DNA from: Clostridiales bacterium
Lineage (GTDB): Bacteria > Bacillota > Clostridia > Christensenellales > Pumilibacteraceae
Assembly (NCBI GenBank): GCA_022508365.1
Contig: JAFLVH010000001.1
Location: 85,122 to 149,121, forward strand
Direction of reading: 5' to 3'
DNA: 64,000 nt
The notes under the pieces are model-generated. The model did not search any database and had not been told where the DNA came from. It saw only the letters and a list, made by a program, of their open reading frames with translations. The position numbers and the translations under genes are program-made. Below are positions 40,153 to 49,673 of the stretch, in pieces (the stretch's first letter is position 1; every line of letters starts with the position of its first letter).

Positions 40153-41022
40153 TTATTCTTTATCGCTATTTTCTTGTTTTTGCGCGGCGCTGCCTATTCT
40201 TTCTCCGCACTTAACCACCGTTTCTTTGTCCGCCGCGGTGTTAACAAAAAACTCCTCGTCGAGGACGGCGCTGTCCTTCTTAAGCAGCAGGATTATTGTG
40301 GAGCCGCCAAACTCGAACCGCCCCTTTTCCTGTCCGCGCTCGAATCTCCCCGACTTGACGTCGTTGACGATTCGCCCCACCATCATGGCGCCAACCTCCA
40401 CCTGCACCGCCGTGCCGAAGTTGTCGGTGTCGAGCACCGTATACTCCCTGCAGTTTTCGGTGAACACGCGGCGACGCTCCAGCGCCACGGGCTGAACGGT
40501 GTGCAGCCTGCCTTTGATAAAGGTATTATCGCGCGCCGACCCGCCGTCAAAAAAGCAGTACCTGTGATAGTCGGTAACGCAAAGCCTGAGCACTATGCAC
40601 AGACCGCCGCGAAACTCTTCCGCAAGCGCGGAATTTTTCAGCAGTGTTTCCACCGTGTAATCAAAGCCCTTTACGTTGAACTTGAGCTCCTCGTCTATTA
40701 CGTACGCCGACACCTTTCCGTCGCACGGCGAACACAGCGCGGTTTTTTCCATATCAAACGGGCGAAGCTCGGGCTTTATCCTGCGAGTAAAAAACTCATT
40801 GAAGCTGCCGTAATCTTCCTCTAAAAACTCCGACATGTCTATGCCGTTTTTTGCTATATATTTTTTTATTCTGCGGCGGGAAAACCTGCCGTCAAGATGA
40901 TGCCCGACAAGCTTGCTAAGCCACCGCCTGTTGATTATGCGCAAACAAAGTCCGCCCAGCCTTGTGTAGTACAAAAACTTAAGCGAAGAAGGAACTTGAG
41001 GTTTTTCTACGGCTTCGCGCAC
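40153..41022 (-). CDS. psd: Phosphatidylserine decarboxylase
   Basis: SFNEFFTRRIKPELRPFD, CSPCDGKV, CVTDYHRYCFFDGG, FEFGGSTIILLL (GST cleavage motif). Confidence 0.92.
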   Translation of the reverse strand: MREAVEKPQVPSSLKFLYYTRLGGLCLRIINRRWLSKLVGHHLDGRFSRRRIKKYIAKNGIDMSEFLEEDYGSFNEFFTRRIKPELRPFDMEKTALCSPCDGKVSAYVIDEELKFNVKGFDYTVETLLKNSALAEEFRGGLCIVLRLCVTDYHRYCFFDGGSARDNTFIKGRLHTVQPVALERRRVFTENCREYTVLDTDNFGTAVQVEVGAMMVGRIVNDVKSGRFERGQEKGRFEFGGSTIILLLKKDSAVLDEEFFVNTAADKETVVKCGERIGSAAQKQENSDKE

Positions 41023-41024
41023 TG

Positions 41025-41876
41025 TCAGCTCCTTGTAAGCGGCTCAAACAATACAACGCCAAACACGTAGTATCGAATGAGCGCCAAAGAAATTACCAGT
41101 ACCGTTACTGTTATCACCGTTATAATAAGCCCGCGCGCGCCCGCCTTGAACATCTTAAACTTGAACACAAAAAGGAACGCGCAAATCAGATACAACGACA
41201 TCATTATTATGCTTTGGTATATGATTATCGTATTTTGTGTCAACCCTATCCATTCGGGATGCTTGTCGAACATTGTGGCAAAAAGATAAAAGATTGGCAA
41301 CGCAAGCGACACGTTGGTTATGGGCAAGCCCTCATAGCTGTCGCGTTTTGCAGCATTGGGGTTCTTTAGCCTGTTAACTTCGCTGACGTCGTAGTACGCA
41401 AGACGCACAAGTCCGCAAAGCGCAAAAATAATGTAGACGATGCAGTAGTACCAGCGCGTCATGTCAAGCGCCACACCCACCATAATGGGCGCAACGCCAA
41501 ACGACACCATGTCGCTCAGTGAATCTATATTCATGCCGAACAGCTTGTCATTGTCAGAGCGGTTCCTCCGCGTCCTTGCCACCATGCCGTCAAAGGCGTC
41601 GCACAGTCCTGCAAGCAGAACAAAAAACGCCGCTATATCCGATCTTCTCGGTCCGCCGGACGCCGCGGCAAAGCATATGCCGCAAATAGACAAAGCAAGC
41701 GAAAGATATGTAAGAATTACTCCGTAGTGCCAATAGCCCACAAAGTGTTTTAAAACGGGGTCGCGCCGCGCAGGCTGCTCCTGCACGGCGGGGTCTGCGT
41801 TTTCTACGCCTTCCTCGCTTACGCTATCCGGCTTTTCAGTTGTTTCCGTCATCTGCCTCTTCCTTTGGATTTTCAT
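41025..41876 (-). CDS. pssA: CDP-diacylglycerol--serine O-phosphatidyltransferase
   Basis: LAGLCDAFDGMVARTRRNRSDNDKLFGMNIDSLSDMVSFGVAP: CDP-alcohol phosphotransferase motif. Start may be internal Met (MTETTEK). Confidence 0.9.
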   Translation of the reverse strand: MKIQRKRQMTETTEKPDSVSEEGVENADPAVQEQPARRDPVLKHFVGYWHYGVILTYLSLALSICGICFAAASGGPRRSDIAAFFVLLAGLCDAFDGMVARTRRNRSDNDKLFGMNIDSLSDMVSFGVAPIMVGVALDMTRWYYCIVYIIFALCGLVRLAYYDVSEVNRLKNPNAAKRDSYEGLPITNVSLALPIFYLFATMFDKHPEWIGLTQNTIIIYQSIIMMSLYLICAFLFVFKFKMFKAGARGLIITVITVTVLVISLALIRYYVFGVVLFEPLTRS

Positions 41877-43158
41877 CCGATTTAATTATATTTTGCTCAT
41901 CGGTTACAAGTGCAGGGTCGGGAGCGTCCGCCGTATCGTGCGCGGCGGGCTCCGTTATTGTTTCCTCTTGTTTTTTTCCGCGTTTTTTCTTGGGGCGCGG
42001 CTCGTAGGACGGATCGTCACGGCTTATCTCGTCCAGCACCGCGCCGCTGTTAAGAGCGGTAAACACGTCCACGTCCTCCGGCACAGGGACAGGCGCGTTG
42101 TCCGCGTCGGCCTTGCCCCTTCTTATCCCCATCACGTGATAGACAAGGGTGTACAGCCCCGTTACGGCTATGCCTATATAGAACGAGATTGCGCGCGACA
42201 CCATCATAGCGGAAAGCACAAATGTCATGTCGGGGAAGCCTATGCCAAACACATTGGGATACAGGTATTCGTACACGCCCGTGCCGCCCGGCAGCGGTAT
42301 GGAGTTGTACCCGATCATGACGTACGCCTGCATGCAGAACAACTCAAGAAACGTAACGTTCACTTGCGCGAAACGCGGCGACGCCATTATGACAAAGCAC
42401 GGGATAAGCGTCTGTGATACGCGCTGTGCGATGTTAAGCAGCACGGCGTTTACAAACAGCATGGGGTGCTTTTTTATCACCTTGCGGCAGGAACGGTACT
42501 TGGTAATCATATCGTTCAGCTTTTTACGCCATTTGTCGGGCTTTTTTACAATGTGCAGCTTGGCGGCTACGGATATTCCCCAATTGCCTATTGCAAGTAT
42601 GATCCGCGCCCTGAAAAGACAAAACAGAAGCAGCACCAGCAGCAAAAGCTGAATTACAAAGCCGAATACGATTAGCGTTTTGGCAAGCCAGTGCCCAACC
42701 TGCAAGAACATGCCTGGACACGCGATTATGCCGAACAACCCCACAAGTATGGTGGCTATTGTGTACGACACTATGTTTAATAGCACCGTAAACCCGGCTT
42801 GTCCGCCGCTCATGCCGTCACGCATCATGTAATACACGGACGCAGGCTGACCGCCTGTTGCGGACGGAGTAATTGCGGAATAGTAAATATCGCTGGTGGA
42901 ATACGCTATTGACGATGTGAACTTGGATTTATACTTAAGCTTGCGGGATATCATGTGCAGACTGGCGGCCTCAAACAGGATAAAGCCGAGTAGCCCGCCG
43001 AACGCGCCCACTATAAACCAGGGATTGCTGTTGTAAAGGAAATGCCAAATATCGTTAAGATTTATGTCCTGGCTGACAAAAAGCACGGTAAGCGTGACGC
43101 CTATCAAGACGACCAAGAACACGCTATTTAAAATTTGCTTTTTTAACTTTTTTGTCAT
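41836..43158 (-). CDS. Lysylphosphatidylglycerol synthase TM-region / flippase-like membrane protein
   Basis: Many TM segments; SAITPSATGGQPASVYYMMRDGMS, GYNSIPLPGGTGVYEYLY. Confidence 0.85.
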   Translation of the reverse strand: MTKKLKKQILNSVFLVVLIGVTLTVLFVSQDINLNDIWHFLYNSNPWFIVGAFGGLLGFILFEAASLHMISRKLKYKSKFTSSIAYSTSDIYYSAITPSATGGQPASVYYMMRDGMSGGQAGFTVLLNIVSYTIATILVGLFGIIACPGMFLQVGHWLAKTLIVFGFVIQLLLLVLLLFCLFRARIILAIGNWGISVAAKLHIVKKPDKWRKKLNDMITKYRSCRKVIKKHPMLFVNAVLLNIAQRVSQTLIPCFVIMASPRFAQVNVTFLELFCMQAYVMIGYNSIPLPGGTGVYEYLYPNVFGIGFPDMTFVLSAMMVSRAISFYIGIAVTGLYTLVYHVMGIRRGKADADNAPVPVPEDVDVFTALNSGAVLDEISRDDPSYEPRPKKKRGKKQEETITEPAAHDTADAPDPALVTDEQNIIKSDENPKEEADDGNN

Positions 43159-43347
43159 AACCGTTCTCTTATTGCAAGGCGTAAACCTCGACATATACAA
43201 TACTATCATATTCGGTGCGGATAGTCAAGCAAAGCAAGGCGATTACACATATTCAACATATTTTACACAAAAATACCGAGGCGCCTTAGTCCTCGGTACA
43301 TAGTATCTGTAATTTAAGAATAGATAATAGATAAGAAATGAGAATGA

Positions 43348-43372
43348 GATCCTTCACTTCGTTCAGGATGAC
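43348..43372. repeat. Short dispersed intergenic motif
   Basis: gatccttcacttcgttcaggatgac, imperfect palindrome after a gataatagataagaaatga phrase. Confidence 0.4.
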
Positions 43373-43435
43373 AAAACGAGGTTGCGCTCCGCGCGTTTCA
43401 AGAATAGTACGGCTAGCCCCCCTCACTCTGAACTC

Positions 43436-44452
43436 TTAACTCTGTTGAGCGAGTTTTTTGTATTTTTCGGCGAGCTCTTTGTCCTCTTTGGTGCCTATGC
43501 CGCGCGCATAGCAATCGGCAAGATCGGCGTAAGCGACGACAAAGCCGTTTTCCGCGGCGCGCTTAAACAGCGAAAACGCGCGCTGCTCGTCCACCCTTGT
43601 ACCCACGCCGTCGCGCAGGCATTTGGCAAGGTTGTACTGCCCGGGCGCGCTTTCCGCGTCGGCGGCTATTGTGTAAAGATGAACGGCCCTTTCCGTGTCC
43701 TGCGGAACGCCCCTGCCCGTCTCGTAGCAGAAGCCGAGGTTGGCGACCGCGACGGCATTGCCTTGTCTTGTCGCTTTTTCAAACCACTGTACCGCCTGGG
43801 CAAAATCCACTTTTACGCCCCTGCCGTTAAGATAGCACATGCCCACGTTGTTCTGGGCTATTGCGTAGCCGCTTTGTGCGGCGCGGTAGTAATACAGGTA
43901 CGCACGCTCCCCGTCCGCCTTTACGCCGCGACCGAAGTTGTAGCAGTCGCCCACGTTGTTTTGCGCCGCGGCAAAGTCCAGCTCCGCGGCTTGCAGGTAG
44001 TATTCAAACGCGCGCTCGAGGTCGAGCTCTACGCCCAGTCCGTGCTGATAGCAAAATCCGAGATCGTTGAGTCCGCCGGGATGATTTTTTTCTGCGGCGG
44101 CACGAAAAATTTCCACCGCCTTGTCGTAGTCGCGCTCCACCACAGAGCCGTCAAAGTAGAAGTGCCCAAGCGTGAACTGCGCGTCCACACTGCCCATATC
44201 CGCAGCCTGTTTTATAAGCTCGTACGCCTTATGCTCGTCATGCTCCACGCCGAGCCCGCGTATGTAGCACACGCCCAGCGAAAATATTGCCGGCGCGTAG
44301 CCGAGCTTTGCGGCCTGCGCGTAACCGCCCGCCGCACGCTTAAAGTCGACGGGAACGCCGTCGCCGGTGAAGTACTTCTCCGCTTGGTCAAAGTACTTTT
44401 TTGCCATAAACTCGGTGGGCGAAAGCCCGTTCTGTTCGTTGTTGTTTGCCAT
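43436..44452 (-). CDS. Sel1-repeat (TPR-like) protein
   Basis: Repeated LGVCYIRGLGVEHDEHKAYELIKQAADMG / LGFCYQHGLGVELDLERAFEYYLQAAE units. Confidence 0.92.
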   Translation of the reverse strand: MANNNEQNGLSPTEFMAKKYFDQAEKYFTGDGVPVDFKRAAGGYAQAAKLGYAPAIFSLGVCYIRGLGVEHDEHKAYELIKQAADMGSVDAQFTLGHFYFDGSVVERDYDKAVEIFRAAAEKNHPGGLNDLGFCYQHGLGVELDLERAFEYYLQAAELDFAAAQNNVGDCYNFGRGVKADGERAYLYYYRAAQSGYAIAQNNVGMCYLNGRGVKVDFAQAVQWFEKATRQGNAVAVANLGFCYETGRGVPQDTERAVHLYTIAADAESAPGQYNLAKCLRDGVGTRVDEQRAFSLFKRAAENGFVVAYADLADCYARGIGTKEDKELAEKYKKLAQQS

Positions 44453-44613
44453 AAAAAACCCCGTAGTATCACACTATTTTTATGCGATACTCATGTTAAT
44501 ATTTTACCATAGTTTAAAACTAATTGCAAGAAAATTAGTTAGTTCGGAATCAAGAGTTGATAGTTAACAATTATTTTAGACGGCAAAGTCCCCATTTACT
44601 CTGAACTCTGCAC

Positions 44614-45162
44614 TCAATACTGTATTTCTTTTTTCACCTTGTCAGCCGCGGACTTGCCTAAAATAAGCGCGATAAGCTCCAGTCCCAAATCGACCGCACA
44701 GCCCATTCCTCGCGCCGTGGTGATATTTCCGTCCGTGACGACGCGCGCGTCTATATCCACCTTTGCGCCGTCGCAGCCACTCTCAAAGCCGGGAAAGCAC
44801 GTCGCTTTTTTTCCGCGCAAAAAGCCTCCTGCGCCCAGCACAACCGCCGGCGCGGCGCAGATGGCGGCAACGCGCTTGCCCGATTTAAGCTGTTTGTCTA
44901 TTGCCGAGATAAGCGGCGCGCAATGCGCAAGATTGGTAGAGCCCGGCATTCCGCCCGGCAGAAAAATAAGATCGGCGTCGGTCAAATCCACCTCGTCTGC
45001 CGTTTTGTCCGCCGTGATCGATATCTTGTGCGAACTGACTATGTTCTTGCCGCCCACGGACACAAGCACGGTGTCTATGCGCGCGCGGCGCAGCAGGTCG
45101 ACGACGGCGAGGCACTCCACCTCCTCCGTGCCATCCGCAATCATAGCGTAAACCTTTGACAT
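44614..45162 (-). CDS. DJ-1/PfpI family protein
   Basis: VYAMIADGTEEVECLAVVDLLRRA, LIFLPGGMPGSTNL, VAAICAAPAVVLGAGGFLRGKKATCFPG. Confidence 0.92.
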   Translation of the reverse strand: MSKVYAMIADGTEEVECLAVVDLLRRARIDTVLVSVGGKNIVSSHKISITADKTADEVDLTDADLIFLPGGMPGSTNLAHCAPLISAIDKQLKSGKRVAAICAAPAVVLGAGGFLRGKKATCFPGFESGCDGAKVDIDARVVTDGNITTARGMGCAVDLGLELIALILGKSAADKVKKEIQY

Positions 45163-45276
45163 GATTCTCTCCTTTTGTCGGGAAAATAATGACCGACTTT
45201 ACATATTATACACCGTCAAATAGCAAAAGTAAATATTAATCTTGATTTTTTGCGCGGCAAATGATAGAATTAAAGC

Positions 45277-45894
45277 ATGGAAAAATTGTGCGTTATCTTC
45301 GGCGCGGGAGAGGTATACTCGCCGCGCAAACGTTTTAACAAGGACGACATCATCATCGCCGCAGACGGCGGATATGCCGCGGCGATTGACGCCGGATTGG
45401 AGCCAAACGTCGTGATAGGCGACTTTGATTCGGGCGAGGCGCCGACTGCCGCCGCGCACGTGATAAAGCTCAACCGCGACAAGGACGACACCGATATGCT
45501 AGCCGCCGTCAAGCTTGGGCTTAGGCGCGGCTACAAGACGTTTGTGCTTTACGGCGGCACGGGCGGACGGCCCGACCACACGTATGCTAATATCGCCACC
45601 CTCGCCTATCTGAACGCCTTTGACGCGCGCGGCTTTCTTGTGTACAAGGACGCAGTGGCGACTGTAATCAACAACAGCTCAATCACCCTGCCGAAAAGCG
45701 CGCACGGCACGGTGTCCGTGTTTGCGTACGGCGGCAAAGCAAGCGGCGTAACGTACAAAAATTTAAGCTATATCTTAGAGGACGCGGAGCTATCCCCCGA
45801 CTTTCCGCTCGGGGTGTCCAACGCCACTACAGACAGTCCCGCAAAAATATCTGTAAAAGAGGGAAGCCTACTGATTTATTTTCCGAGAAAATAA
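45277..45894 (+). CDS. thiN: Thiamine pyrophosphokinase
   Basis: IIAADGGYAAAIDAGLEPNVVIGDFDSGE, RDKDDTDMLAAVKLGL, GGTGGRPDHTYANI. Confidence 0.9.
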   Translation: MEKLCVIFGAGEVYSPRKRFNKDDIIIAADGGYAAAIDAGLEPNVVIGDFDSGEAPTAAAHVIKLNRDKDDTDMLAAVKLGLRRGYKTFVLYGGTGGRPDHTYANIATLAYLNAFDARGFLVYKDAVATVINNSSITLPKSAHGTVSVFAYGGKASGVTYKNLSYILEDAELSPDFPLGVSNATTDSPAKISVKEGSLLIYFPRK

Positions 45895-46040
45895 ATGAGT
45901 TAAGAGTAAAGAATTAAGAGTTAAATAGAGTCGCGCTTCGCGCGATTTTTAATTAAGATAATAGATAATAATTGACAGCGCTTCACAGCCTGCGGCGGAG
46001 CTCCCCTTGCATAGGGGAGCCTAATAATGTTTCGCGCATA

Positions 46041-46079
46041 AAAAGAAATGATAGGCTTAACCGCCTATCACTCTTAACT
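46041..46079 (+). repeat. Dispersed hairpin AAAAGAAATGATAGGC...GCCTATCACTCTTAACT
   Basis: Partner of 28550-28587 in inverted orientation. Confidence 0.65.
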
Positions 46080-46092
46080 CTGAACTCTTATA

Positions 46093-46148
46093 AGATACTC
46101 TGCATAAGTGACGCGCCATGATTGCGCATGAACTTGTGCGGAGTATCT
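46093..46148. repeat. Near-palindromic dispersed repeat, internally deleted copy D (56 bp)
   Basis: agatactctgcataagtgacgcgccatgattgcgcatgaacttgtgcggagtatct; same outer arms as copies A-C, centre missing. Overlaps the stop codon of 46147-47808. Confidence 0.75.
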
Positions 46149-47808
46149 AATTCTTAATTGCTTTCTGCGCCGGCTTAGAGCCTAATTTTGCGGCCTGGCG
46201 TATAAAGCTCTGCCCGATGTTTTCGTTCTTTTCCATACCGATGCCTTCTATGTAGCAGCAGCCGAGGTAATACATGGCGTCGGGATGTTTTTGCTTTGCC
46301 GCCTCTTTGAACCAGAAAACGGCCTGTTCGTAATCGAGATCGATATCCTCGCCGGAGTAGTACATACTGCCAAGCGTGTATTGCGATTCCGCGTCGCCCT
46401 CCATTGCAGAGGCGGTAAGCTCGTCAAACCGCTGCCAAAACTCGCGGTTGGCAAGCTGACTGCGGTACTCCTCCATTATCTTTTCGTTTTCGGCTATAAG
46501 CTTGCGCTCTTCCTTGATGCGCTCCTCGGTGATGTCGATTGTCGCGTTGTATTCCTTGCGCTTTTTGGGATTGCCGAGCACTGCAAACGCTTCCTCCACG
46601 CTTTTCAGCTTGGCGGCAATCGCGTCGCCGGGCTTGCCGGAGTAACGCTTGACAAGCTTGTTGTACGCTTCTTTAATCTCCTCGTCAGTCGCCCAGATAA
46701 GCACGCCCAGTTCGCCGTACAAAGTGGGCTTGGCAAGGCGCTTGTCCTTGTTGGTCTTTTTGTTCCACGCCTCGATGCGCTTTTCGGTATCGGACAAAAA
46801 CTCCTCGCTTTGCGCGTACTGCACCCACTGTTCGTTTTCCGCGCGCGCGGCCTCAAGCTCCGCCGTCAGCTCGTCTATCTGTCGATGCAGAGCCTCTATC
46901 TCCTCCTGGAGTTGGCGACGCTTGTCCTGCTGAAGTCTTATCTGCGCCGAGTTTTTAAGGTCGAACTGCTTGTTGTCGCGCTCCAGTCTAGAGCACGTTT
47001 CCGTCAAGGATTCGCGCTCCTTTTCCAAAGCGTCCTTTTCGGCGCGGAGTGCGGACATCTCGCGCTCCATCTCGAGTATGGTCTTTTTGGCCTTGTCAAG
47101 CTCGGCCTTTAATTCCGAGATGTCGCCCCTTCCGCGGCGATTATTATTGTTTTGCGCGTCGAGCGCTTCCTCAAGCTCCTTTATTCGGGTCTTTTCCAAA
47201 GTGTTTTCGCGGTCACGGCTGAACAGCTCCTGCTCCAGCTCGCGTCTGTCGCGCTCGGCGGTGGCGAGCTTGCGCTTGAGATCCGCCTCACTGTCCTGCA
47301 ATTCCTTTATCTTTTTGGTCTCCGCCGTCATCTTTGCAAGCGAAGCCTTTAGCTGCTGTATCTCCGCCTGAAATTGAGCCCTTGCGTCATTGGCTCCCTG
47401 CTGGTACGCCTGGTTGACCATTGCCTGAACCTGCGCCTGCGCCTGCGCTTGCGCCATGGCTGCCTGCGCCTGCGCTCTGGCACGCGCGTTCATGCCGCTC
47501 ATGTTCATCGTCCTAAACGCAGCCTGACGCGCCGCCTCCTGCGCCTGTGCGCGCTGGCGTGCGATAATCTCCTCCTGGCTGGGATGGGGCGCGCTCGCCT
47601 CGCGGAGCTTAGCGTCGTATTCCGCCCTTTGCTGCGGATCGGAAAGTACGGCGTTTGCCTCGTTGATGTCGGCAAACTTGCTCGCCGCCGAGGCGTCACC
47701 GGGATTTACGTCCGGGTGATATTTTTTGGCAAGGACGCGGTAGCTTCGTTTTATTTCGTCATCGGTCGCGTTCGGCTTTATGCCCAATATCTGATAGTAG
47801 TTTTTCAT
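46147..47808 (-). CDS. DnaJ-domain / coiled-coil / degenerate second J-like / Sel1-repeat protein
   Basis: [38 protein letters not shown]; coiled coil; [35 protein letters not shown] (no HPD); [33 protein letters not shown]. Confidence 0.88.
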   Translation of the reverse strand: MKNYYQILGIKPNATDDEIKRSYRVLAKKYHPDVNPGDASAASKFADINEANAVLSDPQQRAEYDAKLREASAPHPSQEEIIARQRAQAQEAARQAAFRTMNMSGMNARARAQAQAAMAQAQAQAQVQAMVNQAYQQGANDARAQFQAEIQQLKASLAKMTAETKKIKELQDSEADLKRKLATAERDRRELEQELFSRDRENTLEKTRIKELEEALDAQNNNNRRGRGDISELKAELDKAKKTILEMEREMSALRAEKDALEKERESLTETCSRLERDNKQFDLKNSAQIRLQQDKRRQLQEEIEALHRQIDELTAELEAARAENEQWVQYAQSEEFLSDTEKRIEAWNKKTNKDKRLAKPTLYGELGVLIWATDEEIKEAYNKLVKRYSGKPGDAIAAKLKSVEEAFAVLGNPKKRKEYNATIDITEERIKEERKLIAENEKIMEEYRSQLANREFWQRFDELTASAMEGDAESQYTLGSMYYSGEDIDLDYEQAVFWFKEAAKQKHPDAMYYLGCCYIEGIGMEKNENIGQSFIRQAAKLGSKPAQKAIKN

Positions 47809-47996
47809 ACTTTTTTAATTTTACAATAATACTCGAAAATTGTCAATTAGTTTGTACAAATTCGACGGAGTTGTCTCACTATCTTAATCTGTTTTTACGA
47901 CCGCACCGACTCGCTAAGATCTTTTAGATAATAGATAAGAAATAAGAAATAATAAAAGGTGGTTCTGCCGAACCACCTCTCATTCTGCATTCTTAA

Positions 47997-49673
47997 TTAA
48001 TCAAACGGGTTTCGCCTAAGCTTAGCCTCGTAGATGTACCGCCTGTCAAACGGATTGACGTCGCAGCGGTAGTCCGCTTCCGTCGCCTCGGGAAGGTCTG
48101 TAAACTCGCTGCATTCGTAGTAGCGTTCCAGCTTGGAAAACATTACGTAGCCGGAGTTTGCCTCGGTGATAATGCACTCCCCGGGCGCAAAGTGCGAAAG
48201 CCTGCTCTTAGTCACCAACGGGATGGTTTCTATGCTGTACTGCTCCATACCGTCGCCGTTGCCGTTTAGCGCGGACAGCGGAGAAATCCTAGTAAACTCG
48301 CCGCACTCCTCGGAAAACGCCTTTAGCGTTGCGGGGTTGTTGGAGCCGAAAAACACGTGCATATTCAGGTTGTCGCGAATGATCTCGGCGACGTCCTGGC
48401 CGTACACCTTGTTGAGCTGCGCGTAAGACTGGAAAATAAGAATAAAAAAGATGTTGCGCCCTGCGCACGCGGATATCGTCGTTTCAAAGTCGCGGATTGC
48501 CGGGAAGTTGCCGAACTCGTCCAGAATAAAGTAGAACGGAACGTCCAGCTTGCCCTTGCCCGACGCGTTGGCCTTGTCAATGAGGTATCTGTACGCGTTT
48601 TGCACAAACAGGCTGATCACCTGGTAGTGCACTTTAACCTCGTCGCGGTAGTCTATAAACACCGCGGTGGGTCTGTCGCAAATACCCTCCACGTCAAACG
48701 AATTGCAGCGCGTGATAAGCCGCATTGCGCATTCGCGGAACACCGCCATCTTTGTGTTGAAGGTGGCGACAACGCATTTTCTCGTGTTGCTCGCGTTCTC
48801 CAAAAGGTTGTTTTTGGCAAGCTGCAGCGCGCGCGAGGAGGATTTTCTCGAAGAGAAGTATCCGCTGTCGTTGTAGTGCGTGCCGCCGTCGTCTCTGAAC
48901 TGCGCGAGTATTGTCAGTATAGTGCTGAACGAGAACGTCTCCTCTGTTATGCGGTTGGGGCCCTCGTCGCTGTCCTCCAGCATCGCCCACAAAAACGCCT
49001 TTAATAGCTCTCTCGCGCTGTCCTCCCAGTACGGGTCCTGCAGCTTTTCCGTGGTGATAAACATGGAGCACAGCATGTCTATGTCGTTGCCCACCTCGTC
49101 CATGTACATTTCGCGGTAGAGCGCGACGTCGCGGTCGAGCTCGGCGTGATCGGTGTACACCTTGCCGAAAAACTTATATCTGCAGCCCTGCAAATCGGTA
49201 AACACCGTCACCTCGGTATCCACGCTGACCGCCCTTTTATATTTGCGGAAGATGGGAGTGAGCATATTCCAGCATTCGCTGTGCATATAGTCGCGGAAGT
49301 TCAGCAGCTTTACGTCGTAGCCCTGACGGCGCAGTGTCTCGGACGTGCTTTTGTACAGCTCGCCCTTGGGGTCGGAAATTATCATGCTGCGCTTTATCTT
49401 TTGCCGCGCAAACGATAATATGGTGGGAATGGCATAGCTGGTGGTTTTGCCCAAGCGAGTCGCCGCAATGACGCCCACGTGGCTTTCGCCGCCGCTGTAC
49501 GTTTGGATAAGCTTGCCGTCCTTGTGCCTGTTCATCTTGAGCACGCCGGGCATGTACCCGTCCTCAAGCGCGTCGTACTCCACGGTGTTGGGGAGCTCGG
49601 CGTCCTCGTAGCCGACAAGCCGCATATCCTCGTAGCCTTTAAGTAACTTATTGCTATATTTCATCGCCGTCAC
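47997..49673 (-). CDS. TraG/VirD4-like (T4CP-type) ATPase, apparently soluble
   Basis: GGESHVGVIAATRLGKTTSYAIPTILSFA, MIISDPKGELYKSTSETLRRQGYDVKLLNF, FYFILDEFGNFPAIRDFETTISACAGRNIFFILIFQSYAQL. Confidence 0.88.
   Translation of the reverse strand: MTAMKYSNKLLKGYEDMRLVGYEDAELPNTVEYDALEDGYMPGVLKMNRHKDGKLIQTYSGGESHVGVIAATRLGKTTSYAIPTILSFARQKIKRSMIISDPKGELYKSTSETLRRQGYDVKLLNFRDYMHSECWNMLTPIFRKYKRAVSVDTEVTVFTDLQGCRYKFFGKVYTDHAELDRDVALYREMYMDEVGNDIDMLCSMFITTEKLQDPYWEDSARELLKAFLWAMLEDSDEGPNRITEETFSFSTILTILAQFRDDGGTHYNDSGYFSSRKSSSRALQLAKNNLLENASNTRKCVVATFNTKMAVFRECAMRLITRCNSFDVEGICDRPTAVFIDYRDEVKVHYQVISLFVQNAYRYLIDKANASGKGKLDVPFYFILDEFGNFPAIRDFETTISACAGRNIFFILIFQSYAQLNKVYGQDVAEIIRDNLNMHVFFGSNNPATLKAFSEECGEFTRISPLSALNGNGDGMEQYSIETIPLVTKSRLSHFAPGECIITEANSGYVMFSKLERYYECSEFTDLPEATEADYRCDVNPFDRRYIYEAKLRRNPFD

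Noticed and set aside
47421-47480. Repetitive cctgcgcctgcgcctgcgcttgcg tract as CRISPR-like or microsatellite
   Set aside because: It is the in-frame AQAQAQAQ low-complexity segment of the DnaJ-Sel1 protein; no spacers.
47997-49673. TraG/VirD4-like gene as evidence of an integrated conjugative element
   Set aside because: No relaxase, VirB4, integrase or other mating genes in the neighbourhood, and flanks look like ordinary chromosome.
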